Positions 17,133-26,130 of a DNA stretch of 64,000 bases are shown piece by piece; the first letter of the stretch is position 1, and every line of letters begins with the position of its first letter. The notes under the pieces are model-generated. The model was not told the origin of the DNA and made no database searches. It saw nothing but the letters and a program-made list of their open reading frames with translations. The translations under genes were made by a program, and so were the position numbers. Source of the stretch: Paenibacillus_G sp049942825 (lineage in GTDB: Bacteria; Bacillota; Bacilli; Paenibacillales; NBRC-103111); assembly GCF_049942825.1 (NCBI RefSeq), contig NZ_CP187970.1, positions 5,084,001 through 5,148,000 of the forward strand, in the 5' to 3' direction.

Positions 17133-17711
17133 TTACATCATCGGGTTCGGGTTTTGTCCGGGATTCGACGGTTGATAGGCATGCAGGAAGGTTTTGGCGG
17201 TATGATCCTGCATGGTCGGCACCTGATACAGGCCCTGCTGGTTCATGATCAGGAACGTCTCATACGCCTGCTCTGCGCAGAGGTTGGCTCCCTGCTGCAG
17301 CATGCGTCTTACATTCGGGTCAGCACACTCCAGGCAGGCCTGCATGTGCGTCTTGGCAGAAGCCTTGTGGCAGGAGAGGACCGCGGCCAGAATCTGGCGG
17401 TCATTCAGCGCGCCCTGCAGCATAGGGGCGACCTGCGCCGGGTTGTTCAATCCATATTGGATCTGGTCCGGACGGATCCCGGAATGGAAGCCCGGCATCC
17501 CCGGTCCCGGTGCTTTCGCCGCACTGTAATCGTGTGTGTAGGCTACAAGCTGGTCATATCCTGCTGCGGCCGTCTGCAGGTGACGGTAGACCAGATCGCG
17601 GACCACCGGCGACTGGGCCATTTGTCCGTAGAGAGCAAAATGCTCGATGAGGTTCATTTTCTCGTTGAGAATTTCATGGACTTCCATCGTTTCATGAGCG
17701 CCGAATGGCAT
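17133..17711 (-). CDS. Spore coat protein, CotF family
   Basis: A 192-residue protein of the CotF (ferritin-like helical) family. It has an N-terminal helix (EVHEILNEKMNLIEHFALYG), the region ILAAVLSCHKASAKTHMQAC, and a C-terminal segment rich in Asn, Pro and Met. Length is in the family range. The start is preceded by AAAAGGAG at good spacing. The exact coat layer cannot be inferred. It is first in an apparent two-gene operon with the coiled-coil protein. Confidence 0.85.
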   Translation of the reverse strand: MPFGAHETMEVHEILNEKMNLIEHFALYGQMAQSPVVRDLVYRHLQTAAAGYDQLVAYTHDYSAAKAPGPGMPGFHSGIRPDQIQYGLNNPAQVAPMLQGALNDRQILAAVLSCHKASAKTHMQACLECADPNVRRMLQQGANLCAEQAYETFLIMNQQGLYQVPTMQDHTAKTFLHAYQPSNPGQNPNPMM

Positions 17712-17909
17712 GGGGGTAATCTCCTTTTGTCGTCAAATCGGTTCCTGGCTCTTCAGCCCATAGGTTACTTTTCCCAGATCGTCCCGCCTCTATTCCATCC
17801 TCTTCCATATAAATCTGCCGCACTCCGACGCCGGCTGGAATGGCTGCCCGGGTGTGGTATACTGATTTACAGAATCCACCATTCCCTCTTGAGACAAGGA
17901 GTGCCTATC

Positions 17910-18770
17910 ATGGAAAAGAGAGCCTTCGGAACGACGGGACAGCGCTTCCCGATCTTGAGCTTCGGCGCCCAGCGCATCGTGGACGAGCATGGGTGCACGG
18001 AGGAAGAAGCGGTGCGCATCGTGCACCGGGCGATCGAAGCGGGCGTCACCTACTTCGACACAGCGCCGAGCTATTCGGCTGGGCAGTCGGAGCAGCGCCT
18101 CGGCCTTGCACTCGAAGGCCGCAGGAACGATGTCTGGATCGCCACGAAGACGCATGACCGCTCCCGGGACGGCTCATGGCGGCTGCTCGAAGCAAGCCTC
18201 AAGCGGCTGAAGACCGACCATGTCGACGAATGGCGTCTTCACAATATCATGACGATGGAAGAGCTAGACGCTTGCTTTGCCGCTGACGGGGCGCTTAAGG
18301 CGCTGCAGGAAGCACAGGAGCAGGGCGTCGTCAAAAAGCTCTCGATCAGCGGTCATACGAACCCCCGGGTCCAGCTGGAAGCCCTCGACCGCTTCGCCTT
18401 CGACAGCGCGCTGGTCGCCGTCTCCGCCCCCGACCACCTCATCTACAGCTTCGCGCATGAGTTCCTGCCGAAGGCGCTGGAGAAGGGCACGGCGGTGGTC
18501 GGGATGAAGGTGTTCGCTCTCGGCAAGCTCGCGCCCTGGTACGAGAAGGCGCTGCAGTACACCTGGAGCCTGCCGGTCTCCACGGCGATTGTCGGCATGG
18601 AGACGATGGACCAGCTCGAACGCAACCTGGCCGCAGCCCGGAGCTTCCAGCCGATGACCGAGGTAGAGCGGCTCGAATTCCTCAAGGAGATCGCCCATCT
18701 CGCCACCCCGGATGTGCTTCGCTGGAAAGCCTCCGAATGGACCTCCGGCCGCTGGTACGAGCGGCCTTAG
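17910..18770 (+). CDS. Aldo/keto reductase
   Basis: A 286-residue NAD(P)H-dependent reductase with the (beta/alpha)8 fold. The catalytic Asp and Tyr lie in YFDTAPSYSAGQSEQRLG, the Lys in IATKTH, and the His in DEWRLHNI. The C-terminal cofactor-binding part contains AIVGMETMDQLERNL. The start is the ATG of MEKRAFGTTG after an AAGGAG; the open frame far upstream is a composition artefact. It is slightly short for the family, fitting the aldo/keto reductase subgroup common in Bacillales. Substrate is unknown. It is a single gene on the plus strand. Confidence 0.9.
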   Translation: MEKRAFGTTGQRFPILSFGAQRIVDEHGCTEEEAVRIVHRAIEAGVTYFDTAPSYSAGQSEQRLGLALEGRRNDVWIATKTHDRSRDGSWRLLEASLKRLKTDHVDEWRLHNIMTMEELDACFAADGALKALQEAQEQGVVKKLSISGHTNPRVQLEALDRFAFDSALVAVSAPDHLIYSFAHEFLPKALEKGTAVVGMKVFALGKLAPWYEKALQYTWSLPVSTAIVGMETMDQLERNLAAARSFQPMTEVERLEFLKEIAHLATPDVLRWKASEWTSGRWYERP

Positions 18771-19126
18771 GACGGCAGTCCGTGCTGCAGGCTGCTGCAC
18801 GGAGGAAGCGGACGATAAGGGCGGGGCTGTGACAAGCTCCTGCCCTGGATGGACGGCAGGCGGTAAGGCAGATCGATGCCGGACCGCCTGTTCGTCATGT
18901 CTTTTGCAAGAGGCGTCTCATTGCCTCCGGCCGGCACGCTGCGCTTCGTCATCCATTGACCGCGGTCCCCCCGTTCCCCAGCCCTCTGCCTCCGCCGGAT
19001 CAGATCCCCCAGTGCCAGCCGCCGTTCGGACGGCTTTCGGTTCACAGCTCCGGCACAGTCACGATATCGGCCAAGCCCTTCCCCTTGCCTCCAACCTGAG
19101 GGAAGGACAGGCACCCTGATTTCTTT
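18771..19126. other. Intergenic stretch without a recognisable gene
   Basis: A TCCGTGC/GCACGGA hairpin without a T-run (18778-18803) follows the aldo/keto reductase. The rest has no gene I can support. Confidence 0.4.
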
Positions 19127-19157
19127 ATTGACTGACTTAGTCAATCTAAGCTATAGT
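19127..19157 (+). promoter_or_regulatory. Promoter with overlapping TetR-type operator
   Basis: A perfect inverted repeat ATTGACT-GACTT-AGTCAAT (19127-19145) covers the -35 TTGACT (19128-19133). A -10 TATAGT lies at 19152-19157, spacer 18. This is the geometry of a TetR-family operator that blocks RNA polymerase. The likely ligand is the TetR protein encoded immediately downstream. Confidence 0.75.
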
Positions 19158-19238
19158 GTGACTACGACATCAGCGCACGCAGCCCCCATGCTGCATAACC
19201 CGCCTCCCGAAATCCGAACCGTCAAAGGAGCGATGAAG

Positions 19239-20720
19239 ATGAACGAGATGCAAGAGTGCAGGCAGCAGAGGGCTGTCGTCATCGGAGGAAGCATGGCCGG
19301 TCTGCTTGCGGCCGGGGTGCTCTCCGGCTTTTACGAGGAAGTCATTGTCGTAGAGAAGGATGAGCTTCCGGACGGACCCGAGCTGAGGCCGGGGACGCCG
19401 CAGGCCTTCCACCCCCACCGGCTGACTCCGCGCGGCCTGGAGCTGCTCGAACGCTACTTCCCCGGCTTCAACGAGGAGCTGCTCGGGCATGGAGCGCCCT
19501 CTACGCTGAATGGGTTCAATCACATGAGCAACGAGCACGGCATCCTGGTCATGGGTCCCGACCCGGAGAACCATGCCTCCTGCACCCGGTCCCTGCTCGA
19601 GTGGGTGATCCGCCGCCGGGCGCGGGCGGTCCCCGGCATCCGCTTTCTAACGAAGCAGGAAGTGACCGGGCTGCTCTCCCCGCCAGACAGCACCGCAGTG
19701 ACCGGTGTGCTAGTCCGGGAGCGCGGCTCCGAAGGACAGCGGCGCACGCTTGCGGCCGACCTTGTCGTGGAGACCGGCGGGCGTGTCTCCCGCCTGACCG
19801 CCTGGCTGAACGAGCTCGGATACGAGGTGCCGGCGCCGGATCGCCTCCACCTGAACCTCGGCTACAGTACCCGGCGTTACCGGGTCCCCGATGGCACGGA
19901 GCGGTCTTGGAATGTGATCCATACCTCGGGCTGCGCTTCCGAGGGCAGGGCCACGGGAGTATTCAGCCCTATCGAGAACGGCCTCGCCGAAAGCGTGCTG
20001 TACAGTGCCGGCGGCGTCTATCCCACTACGGAAGCGGAGAGATACGCGCAGGAAGCCGGCGCTCTGACCTCCCCGGTGCTGGCCGAAGCGATCCGGGACC
20101 TGGAGCCGCTCGGCCCGCCCCGTGCGTTCCGGGTCCCCGAGCTGGTGCGCCGGCGCTACGGGCACATGACGCGCTGGCCCGCCGGCTTGCTCGTACTCGG
20201 CGATGCCTTCTGCCATTTTGACCCGATCTTCGGGCAGGGCATCACCGTGGCGGCCATGGAAGCCGAGCTGCTCGAGGAGTGCCTCCGGGAAGAACGGGGG
20301 CAGCCCCGTGAAGGCTTCGAGCTTCGCGTGCTCGGCCGGATGCAGGAGCTCATCGAGCCGGCCTGGTGGCTGAACTGCACGGCCGCCCTCCGCTGGAAGG
20401 GCGTCGAGTATACCGGGACCGTGCAGTTGGAAGGGGTCGAGTTCGCCCAGCGCTACCTCGATCAGTACCACCGCCATGTCATGCAGGAGCAGAGCATGGA
20501 GCTCTACGGCCTGTTCTGGGCGGTGAACACCCTGCTTGCGCCGCCAAACGAGCTGGTCCGGCCCGAGCTGATGGATGCCGTGCTGGCCGGGGCATCCGAG
20601 AACGACCGGGCCTGGTTCGACGCTCTGGCACAGCAGCACGGAGTCCGCACTTCCGGGCTGCCGGCGGTGCTCCTCCCCTCCTTCTTTTGCAGTACGGCGG
20701 CTGAAGTCCCCAAAGCCTAG
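19239..20720 (+). CDS. FAD-dependent monooxygenase
   Basis: A 493-residue flavoprotein with an N-terminal Rossmann motif (RAVVIGGSMAGLLAAGVLSG) and a second FAD site in LLVLGDAFCHFDPIFGQGIT, as in para-hydroxybenzoate-hydroxylase-like enzymes. The middle region is divergent, so the substrate is not predictable. The ATG of MNEMQEC is chosen because AAAGGAG lies eight bases upstream; ATGs closer to or before the ribosome binding site are less likely. The promoter carries a TetR-type operator and the next gene encodes a TetR protein, so it is probably induced by its substrate or another small molecule. Confidence 0.85.
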   Translation: MNEMQECRQQRAVVIGGSMAGLLAAGVLSGFYEEVIVVEKDELPDGPELRPGTPQAFHPHRLTPRGLELLERYFPGFNEELLGHGAPSTLNGFNHMSNEHGILVMGPDPENHASCTRSLLEWVIRRRARAVPGIRFLTKQEVTGLLSPPDSTAVTGVLVRERGSEGQRRTLAADLVVETGGRVSRLTAWLNELGYEVPAPDRLHLNLGYSTRRYRVPDGTERSWNVIHTSGCASEGRATGVFSPIENGLAESVLYSAGGVYPTTEAERYAQEAGALTSPVLAEAIRDLEPLGPPRAFRVPELVRRRYGHMTRWPAGLLVLGDAFCHFDPIFGQGITVAAMEAELLEECLREERGQPREGFELRVLGRMQELIEPAWWLNCTAALRWKGVEYTGTVQLEGVEFAQRYLDQYHRHVMQEQSMELYGLFWAVNTLLAPPNELVRPELMDAVLAGASENDRAWFDALAQQHGVRTSGLPAVLLPSFFCSTAAEVPKA

Positions 20721-20820
20721 CTGCGGCAGCGGGGTCCCGGTGGTATACTTGAAGATGCGCACCGCTTCTTGCGATTCATTCATCTTTTTACTCGATACCC
20801 CAATCAAAGGAGCATCCACT

Positions 20821-21414
20821 GTGGCCCCACTGAACGACGAACAGCTGCACCAGATCCGCGACGAACGGCGGGAGCAGATCCGCAGAGCAGGCCTGAAGGT
20901 CTTCGCCCGGCGCGGCATCCTCGGGACGAAGATGAGCATGATCGCTTCGGAGGCCGGCATCTCGCACGGTCTTGTATACCACTACTTCAAATCCAAAGAT
21001 GAACTCTTCATTTCCCTGGTAGAGGAAGCCGTCGTTTCGGCCGCGGAAGCGGTCCGGAGCATCTATTCCATTCCGGGCTCCCCGATGGAGAAGCTCCGGT
21101 TCCTGACCGCCGAGATTCTCGATCCGGGCGGCACGGAATACTTCCTGCTGATTCACCAGGCCCGCACGTCGGACGGCGTGCCCGAGCAGGCGAAGGAACT
21201 CATCGCGGCGTATTCCATGCGGACGTTCATCGACGTGCTCATCCCCCTCTTCACGGAAGGCCAGCAGGCGGGGGAGATCGTCTCCGGGAATGCCGAGGAA
21301 CTCATCGCGTCCTACTTGTCGATCCTCTCGGGGCTCATGGTCCTGCATACGAAGGAAGGCGAATACCGGATCCCGGAGACGAGCCTGCTGCTCCGCATGC
21401 TCACTCCACCCTGA
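20821..21414 (+). CDS. TetR/AcrR-family transcriptional regulator
   Basis: A 197-residue repressor-type protein starting at a GTG nine bases after AAAGGAG. The N-terminal helix-turn-helix is visible in KVFARRGILGTKMSMIASEAG and ISHGLVYHYFKSKDELF, the classic TetR Y-HYF-KDELF block. The C-terminal ligand domain is unclassified. It follows the FAD monooxygenase gene by 100 bases, and the inverted repeat at 19127-19145 is its probable operator. Confidence 0.9.
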   Translation: MAPLNDEQLHQIRDERREQIRRAGLKVFARRGILGTKMSMIASEAGISHGLVYHYFKSKDELFISLVEEAVVSAAEAVRSIYSIPGSPMEKLRFLTAEILDPGGTEYFLLIHQARTSDGVPEQAKELIAAYSMRTFIDVLIPLFTEGQQAGEIVSGNAEELIASYLSILSGLMVLHTKEGEYRIPETSLLLRMLTPP

Positions 21415-21531
21415 GATTCGCTCCGTCGGCGTCCCGTTCTTTCCTGCTTTAGACGGCGCATAATATGGTCTCTTCCGGGGGATAGTAGTTGCCGGATGGA
21501 ACATCCTGACAAACCGGGGAGGGAAGCCGCA

Positions 21532-22137
21532 TTGCCGCGAACACAAATATCCGAATCCGAATTTAGCCGGAAGAAGCTCGTCCTGTACGGCGGATCGGCC
21601 GCTCTGCTGCTTTTTCTCCTCTTCTCGGACCGGGTGCTGGGGGAGTGGGTCTCACTTCACCCCGTTAGCGCTGGAGTCCGATGCCTAGCTGCCATCCTGA
21701 TGCTGGGGGCAAGCATCCGGATGATCACGGAGTTCATGGACAGCATGACGAATTCGCAGGCCCGACTGACGCATATCTTCACTGCATCCGGCCTCCTGCT
21801 CTTGATCGTCGTCCTGGGTTATTCGATTCTTTTTCACCAGGTGTACCGGATCTACGGATCGGCTTCTTTCTCCGGAGAAACGCTGACGGAAGGCGATTTC
21901 CTGTATTTCAGCATCACGACGTTTACTTCCACCGGCTACGGGGACATCTTTCCCCACGGCGCTCTGGCGAACGCGGTGGCATCTGTGGAGATGCTTCACG
22001 GCTTCTTCATCAGCTCCCTGCTCCTGGCCACCCTCGTCTGGAAATACATTCAGCAGCACCGGGAAGGAAATTCCCGGACAGAGAGCGGTGCCAAGGCCGG
22101 CGCGAAGGGAGAGACGCCAAACCCAAAAAAACCTTGA
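21532..22137 (+). CDS. Two-TM potassium-channel-family protein
   Basis: About 201 residues with four hydrophobic stretches. An N-terminal pair is followed by a pore module with selectivity filter TSTGYGDI (about residues 131-138) between two helices, the signature of the ion-channel domain. No RCK or ligand-binding domain follows; the short basic tail ends in the terminator stem. A TTG start at 21532 fits GGGGAGGG at eight bases. An ATG 12 codons upstream is the alternative and has a poorer ribosome binding site. A role in potassium flux is inferred from the filter. Confidence 0.82.
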   Translation: MPRTQISESEFSRKKLVLYGGSAALLLFLLFSDRVLGEWVSLHPVSAGVRCLAAILMLGASIRMITEFMDSMTNSQARLTHIFTASGLLLLIVVLGYSILFHQVYRIYGSASFSGETLTEGDFLYFSITTFTSTGYGDIFPHGALANAVASVEMLHGFFISSLLLATLVWKYIQQHREGNSRTESGAKAGAKGETPNPKKP

Positions 22138-22172
22138 GCACAGGCAGCATGGCCCCGCTCAAGGTTCTTTTG
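22125..22172. terminator. Bidirectional Rho-independent terminator
   Basis: AACCTTGAGC (22130-22139) pairs with GCTCAAGGTT (22157-22166). CTTTT follows on the plus strand and TTTTTTT on the minus strand. It serves both the channel gene and the convergent Dabb-protein gene; the channel stop codon lies inside the left arm. Confidence 0.88.
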
Positions 22173-22196
22173 TTTGGTGAAAAGAAAGAAAACCGC

Positions 22197-22490
22197 TTAA
22201 ATCTCAATATCCACTACGATGCTGTCCACCCGTCCGACTTCGCGGATGTAGGCGGCCACCGCCTGATGCTGCGGGTTCGGGCCGTAAGCCTCAAGCGCTG
22301 AGCGGTCTTCGAACCGCACCGACAGCACGACCTGGTAGCCCTGATTCTTCTCGGAGAAATTCAGGCCGGCCTGCAGGTCCACAATACCGGTAAGATGAGG
22401 CCTCAGAGCCTTGAAGCGCGTTACCACTTCGCTCAGCTGCTCCTGTGTTGTCGATTCGCCGAATTTGACGAGTACAATATGGTCGATCAT
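22197..22490 (-). CDS. Dabb (stress-responsive A/B barrel) domain protein
   Basis: A 97-residue dimeric alpha/beta barrel protein. It starts MIDHIVLVKF and has GIVDLQAGLNFSE, YQVVLSVRFEDRSALEAYGP and HQAVAAYI, all characteristic of the Dabb family. The biochemical role of stand-alone members is unknown. The start is the ATG behind AGAGGAC; the longer frame adds 13 unlikely residues. Confidence 0.9.
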   Translation of the reverse strand: MIDHIVLVKFGESTTQEQLSEVVTRFKALRPHLTGIVDLQAGLNFSEKNQGYQVVLSVRFEDRSALEAYGPNPQHQAVAAYIREVGRVDSIVVDIEI

Positions 22491-22606
22491 CGGGGTGTCC
22501 TCTTTTCCGGTAGTAGGGTTAAAGTCCAAGCTATACTATATCATGGAGAAGCGGACGAACCAACCCTTTCAGCAAACCTTCATGCGGCCGGAACCGGCGG
22601 CGGGGT

Positions 22607-24598
22607 TCAATCCCCTCCGCCTCCACCGCCGTCACCGCCCCCGCCGTCCGAGCTGCCGCTGTCCCCGTCCCAGAAGCCGCCTCCGTCCGTGTCCGAGCTG
22701 CCGGAGGAGCTTTGGCTAGAGGCCGTGCCTTCCGCAGGGAACCGGAGCGTCATCTGCGTATAGAGCACACTCTGCATTCCGCCGGAGAGGCTCAGCAGCG
22801 GAGACTCCACGGTCCGGCCGGCCTCCCTCAGCCGCTTCTGCACCTTCGTCAGGTACTCGCGCCCGACCCCGAGGAGCACGGCCGCTTCTGCATAGTTCTC
22901 GAGCACCGAGATCTCTTCCGTTTCGGCTCCGACCGCACCCCGCTTCAGCTTTGTCCGCCAGGAACGGATCGCACCCCGTTCCCCCGCCGCCCGAGAGGTC
23001 AGGCTCCGGCGGGGCAGCAGCGGCACGAGCACCAGCGACGCCAGGACGAAGAGCAGGTAGACACCGCTCGCATCCGCGTCCACGATCATGGCGCCGGCCA
23101 CGAAGCAGGCGAATAGATAGAGCGCCAGCCTCCACTTCTGTTCGATGCGGTGCATGGCGAACCAGCCGCCGGCCGCGAGGAACAGCAGCAGAACCAGCAG
23201 GGCACCCCAGCTCTGCGCGTCGGCATAGAACAGATAGAGCAGGAGCAGCGCGTGCAGCGCCACCAGCCCCCGTCCGTACCGGCGCAGCGGGGAGTAAGGC
23301 CGGAAGCAGGCTTCGGCCAGCTCCGCTTCCACACTCTCCTTCCAAGTCCGGAAGCCGGCGAGGAAGCCCCGCCGCTTGTTCCGGAAGGAGGCGGTCCGTG
23401 TACCGCTCTTGCGCTCCGTCACCGTAGGGCCGGCCAGGCTGTCGATGCGGACGGAAGGGGTTCCCTGCTTCCGGGAACGCAGCAGCCACGCGTTCAGCCT
23501 GGCGTCAGAGGCCCTATCCCCGCCGCCCTTCCCTGTCCTCACGAACTGCAGCGACGTATGGAAGGCCCCCTCCTCGCTGCTGAACCGGTTCTCCGCCGGT
23601 ACGGCCACGACGCCCAGCAGCCCCCGCCGGCGCTGGGAGAACAGCCCGGCCGCGAAGTCTCCTGCCTGCAGTTCTCCCAGGCGGTACAGGTAGCTGAGCC
23701 GCACCGGATCGGTCTCCGCGAGCTCCTTCAGCCCGGGACGGCCTTCCCGCAGACCCGCCAGCAGGCCCTTCAGGGAAAAGAGCAGCCACACCACCGACCC
23801 CAGCACCAGCACGAACAGGCCGGCTGACACCGCCTTCCCGGCACCCAGCAGTGTCCCCCGCATGCCGAAGCGCTTCTCCCGGGCAGCCTCCTCCTCGAGG
23901 ATGTCCTCCACGCGCACCGCCTCGCTCTTCGTCGGCGCCTCCCCGAGAAATTCGGACGGGAACAACAAGCGGACGGCGCCGCTGCCGTACATCGACAGAT
24001 TCGGGTTGTCATACCGCACGATTGAAGGCGGCTTGACCTGGAGCCTCCCTCCCGTAGGGTCATGCAGGAAAGCATGCACCTGGTCTTCCTTGAAGGCCTG
24101 CGGCAGCAGAATCTCCATCGTCACGTTATGTATGTCGGTATCGCTGTCCGCGAAGAACTTCCACTTGAGCTCTCCGGTCCGGACATAGCGTGAAGCCGCC
24201 TGGTCCACCCGATAGCGGTAGTAGAGCCGCTGTGTTCCCTCCTTCACGGCAGGGGACGTATAGAAGGACTCGTCCTCCTCCTGAAAGGCCGTGTCCAGCT
24301 GCTGCAGTCCCTGATGCGCGAAACTTCCGAGCTTCGCCCCTTTCGGAGGCACATACGCCTCGAAGAACTCCACGCCGCCGGCGCCGCCAAGCTCCACATG
24401 CCGCTCCAGTTCTTCCACCGGCTCATGGAACGAGTAGGTGAAGAGCTCCTCCACGAACAAATCCCCGTCCGGCAGCACCTTGGCCCTCACGTTCACCTCA
24501 TCGACGCTGTAAGGCTCAGCCGACGCCGCCTGTCCGCCCAAGATCAGGCCTACCGCCAGACCTGCCATTAATCCTGCTCCAATCAAGCCCTTCCTCAT
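22607..24598 (-). CDS. DUF2207 membrane protein
   Basis: A 663-residue predicted membrane protein. A signal peptide (RKGLIGAGLMAGLAVGLILG) leads into an extracytoplasmic DUF2207 domain (about 25-230, starting YSVDEVNVRAKVLPDGDLFV). A transmembrane helix follows near 255-280, then a cytoplasmic domain, a cluster of hydrophobic segments near 455-535, and a second soluble part. The C-terminus is a Gly/Ser/Asp-rich tail, as is common in DUF2207 proteins. Function is unknown. The start follows GAGGTGAGC. Confidence 0.85.
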   Translation of the reverse strand: MRKGLIGAGLMAGLAVGLILGGQAASAEPYSVDEVNVRAKVLPDGDLFVEELFTYSFHEPVEELERHVELGGAGGVEFFEAYVPPKGAKLGSFAHQGLQQLDTAFQEEDESFYTSPAVKEGTQRLYYRYRVDQAASRYVRTGELKWKFFADSDTDIHNVTMEILLPQAFKEDQVHAFLHDPTGGRLQVKPPSIVRYDNPNLSMYGSGAVRLLFPSEFLGEAPTKSEAVRVEDILEEEAAREKRFGMRGTLLGAGKAVSAGLFVLVLGSVVWLLFSLKGLLAGLREGRPGLKELAETDPVRLSYLYRLGELQAGDFAAGLFSQRRRGLLGVVAVPAENRFSSEEGAFHTSLQFVRTGKGGGDRASDARLNAWLLRSRKQGTPSVRIDSLAGPTVTERKSGTRTASFRNKRRGFLAGFRTWKESVEAELAEACFRPYSPLRRYGRGLVALHALLLLYLFYADAQSWGALLVLLLFLAAGGWFAMHRIEQKWRLALYLFACFVAGAMIVDADASGVYLLFVLASLVLVPLLPRRSLTSRAAGERGAIRSWRTKLKRGAVGAETEEISVLENYAEAAVLLGVGREYLTKVQKRLREAGRTVESPLLSLSGGMQSVLYTQMTLRFPAEGTASSQSSSGSSDTDGGGFWDGDSGSSDGGGGDGGGGGGD

Positions 24599-24810
24599 CT
24601 GCTCACCTCTGGTTGGTCCAAGTTTCGTACAGCACCTAGACATATACGCACGAACAGGCAAAATGTTCCACAGCGTTCCGCATTTTCCCGAAGCGGACGC
24701 CTGACTTCCGGCCCGGGCGGCACCGGTGCATGGAAGAAGCCTCCCCCCTGTCTTCCCAATGCTGGGCGGTCTAAGTGTATTCCGAGAGGGCCATGCGCCG
24801 ACACCACGCC

Positions 24811-24839
24811 AAAAAACGGCAGTGCATGGGGCACTGCCG
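24811..24839 (-). terminator. Rho-independent terminator
   Basis: CGGCAGTGC and GCACTGCCG (24817-24839) form a perfect 9-bp stem. On the minus strand a TTTTTT tract follows. It ends the transcript of the MBL-fold gene. Confidence 0.85.
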
Positions 24840-24982
24840 CGGAAGCGGGATAAGTTTCGGACGCAGGAAGTCAGTGAAGGGGGACCGCTTTGACGAACCG
24901 GTGAGGATCTCCGCCTTCATAATTAATCCCGCGCTGCTGTGACGAATGAAGCAGGTTAGCGGGGGACTATGCGGGATGAAAC

Positions 24983-25798
24983 CTAGGCCGGCGTCCCCAG
25001 CTTATGCGGATCAAACGCGATGGATACCTCCATGTCCCCCTCCCGGTCCGTGTACAGATAAGCCTCGCCTGCAGCGAGCGGCGTGGAGTAAGGAACGCTC
25101 TTCGAGATATCGATCCGTGAAGCGCACTCGATCAGGCGATCAATACAGGAGACAGGCAGCGCGTGCGGAACATGCGAGGAAACAATCTTCCCCGCAGGAA
25201 GCTTCCGCAGCTTCTCCAGGCTGGCCGTGTAGGTGCTGAGGCCGGTGCTCTCCGGCAGGAACAGCCATACCATCGGCATCACCGTGTCCGCCGACAGCAG
25301 CGTCCCGGTCTTCGAGTCGAGCAGCGAGATGCAGCCCGGCGTATGGCCGGGGGTGTGATAAACCGCAAGCTCCCGCCCTCCCAAGGAGAAGCGGTGCCCT
25401 TCCCGGACCGGGCTCCACCCGTGGGGAGTGCGCCCGGCATACGCCTCCCGGGAGAAGCCGTCCGGCAGGTGCGAAGCATCGACGGCCCCCAGGATGTGCC
25501 GCCTCATCGTCTGCGAGCCGTGGAGCCGGGCCAGATCCATGTCGGCTTCGTGGAGATAAGCCCTGCCGAACGGCAGATTCCCACCGATATGGTCGACATG
25601 GCCGTGGCTGTTCACCAGGATAACCGGCAGGTCCGTCAGTCCCCGGACCGTGTCCGCCAGGTTCCCGAAGCCATACCCTGTATCCAGCAGCAGCGCCTGT
25701 TCCGTGCCGGTGACGAGCGTGCAGCCTACGCCCGCCGGCTCAAACAGGTGGTAGATACCGTCATCAATGGGATGAACCGAATAATAGCCCTGCGTCAT
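24983..25798 (-). CDS. MBL-fold metallo-hydrolase
   Basis: A 271-residue metallo-beta-lactamase-fold enzyme. The metal motif HxHxDH is SHGHVDH (His65, His67, Asp69, His70). The later ligands are in YHTPGHTPGC and LLSADTV, and IVSSHVPH carries the final His. Its class includes glyoxalase II-like and lactonase-like hydrolases; the substrate is not predictable. It starts at the ATG after AAAGGGGAC. It lies beyond the metallophore operon, separated by the rRNA fragment and with its own promoter, so no functional link is assumed. Confidence 0.88.
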   Translation of the reverse strand: MTQGYYSVHPIDDGIYHLFEPAGVGCTLVTGTEQALLLDTGYGFGNLADTVRGLTDLPVILVNSHGHVDHIGGNLPFGRAYLHEADMDLARLHGSQTMRRHILGAVDASHLPDGFSREAYAGRTPHGWSPVREGHRFSLGGRELAVYHTPGHTPGCISLLDSKTGTLLSADTVMPMVWLFLPESTGLSTYTASLEKLRKLPAGKIVSSHVPHALPVSCIDRLIECASRIDISKSVPYSTPLAAGEAYLYTDREGDMEVSIAFDPHKLGTPA

Positions 25799-25842
25799 GG
25801 ATGATGTCCCCTTTCGGCTTGGAGGTATGATCAACACACATT

Positions 25843-25890
25843 ATTTATATTACGTACAATAAATATATTACGTATTTCATTCTTTGTCAA
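25843..25890 (-). promoter_or_regulatory. Promoter with 18-bp direct repeats
   Basis: On the minus strand TTGACA (25885-25890), 17 bases, then TATATT (25862-25867). Two direct copies of TACGTAATATA, 18 bases apart, cover the -10 region and start site. Each contains the palindrome TACGTA. This looks like a regulated promoter for the MBL-fold gene; the regulator is not identified. Confidence 0.65.
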
Positions 25891-26130
25891 TTACTGGAAT
25901 CCGTTCCATCGAGTACGTTCGGTCCGATGCCTGCTCCGCACGTAGTGCGCCGGGTGACCACTGCAGCTAAGAAAACGCCAGTTGACGTCCTTTAAGATCA
26001 CTGCGTCAGTCCAGCCGTTGGTACTCGGGGAGGAATGGGGATCGGGTTCCAACCGCTTTTTGACTTCAAATGCAGCCCGTAAACGTACCTCCCCAAACCC
26101 ATTCCCTCGCTTAACTCCTCTCTGCTTCTC

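Noticed and set aside
16545..17909. Upstream extension of the aldo/keto reductase frame to 741 codons
   Set aside because: It runs antisense through two real minus-strand genes. The enzyme fold begins at the ATG at 17910, which has a ribosome binding site.
25843..25890. Fourth Zur box at the MBL-fold gene
   Set aside because: The repeats are direct (TACGTAATATA) and lack the GTAATNATTAC palindrome.
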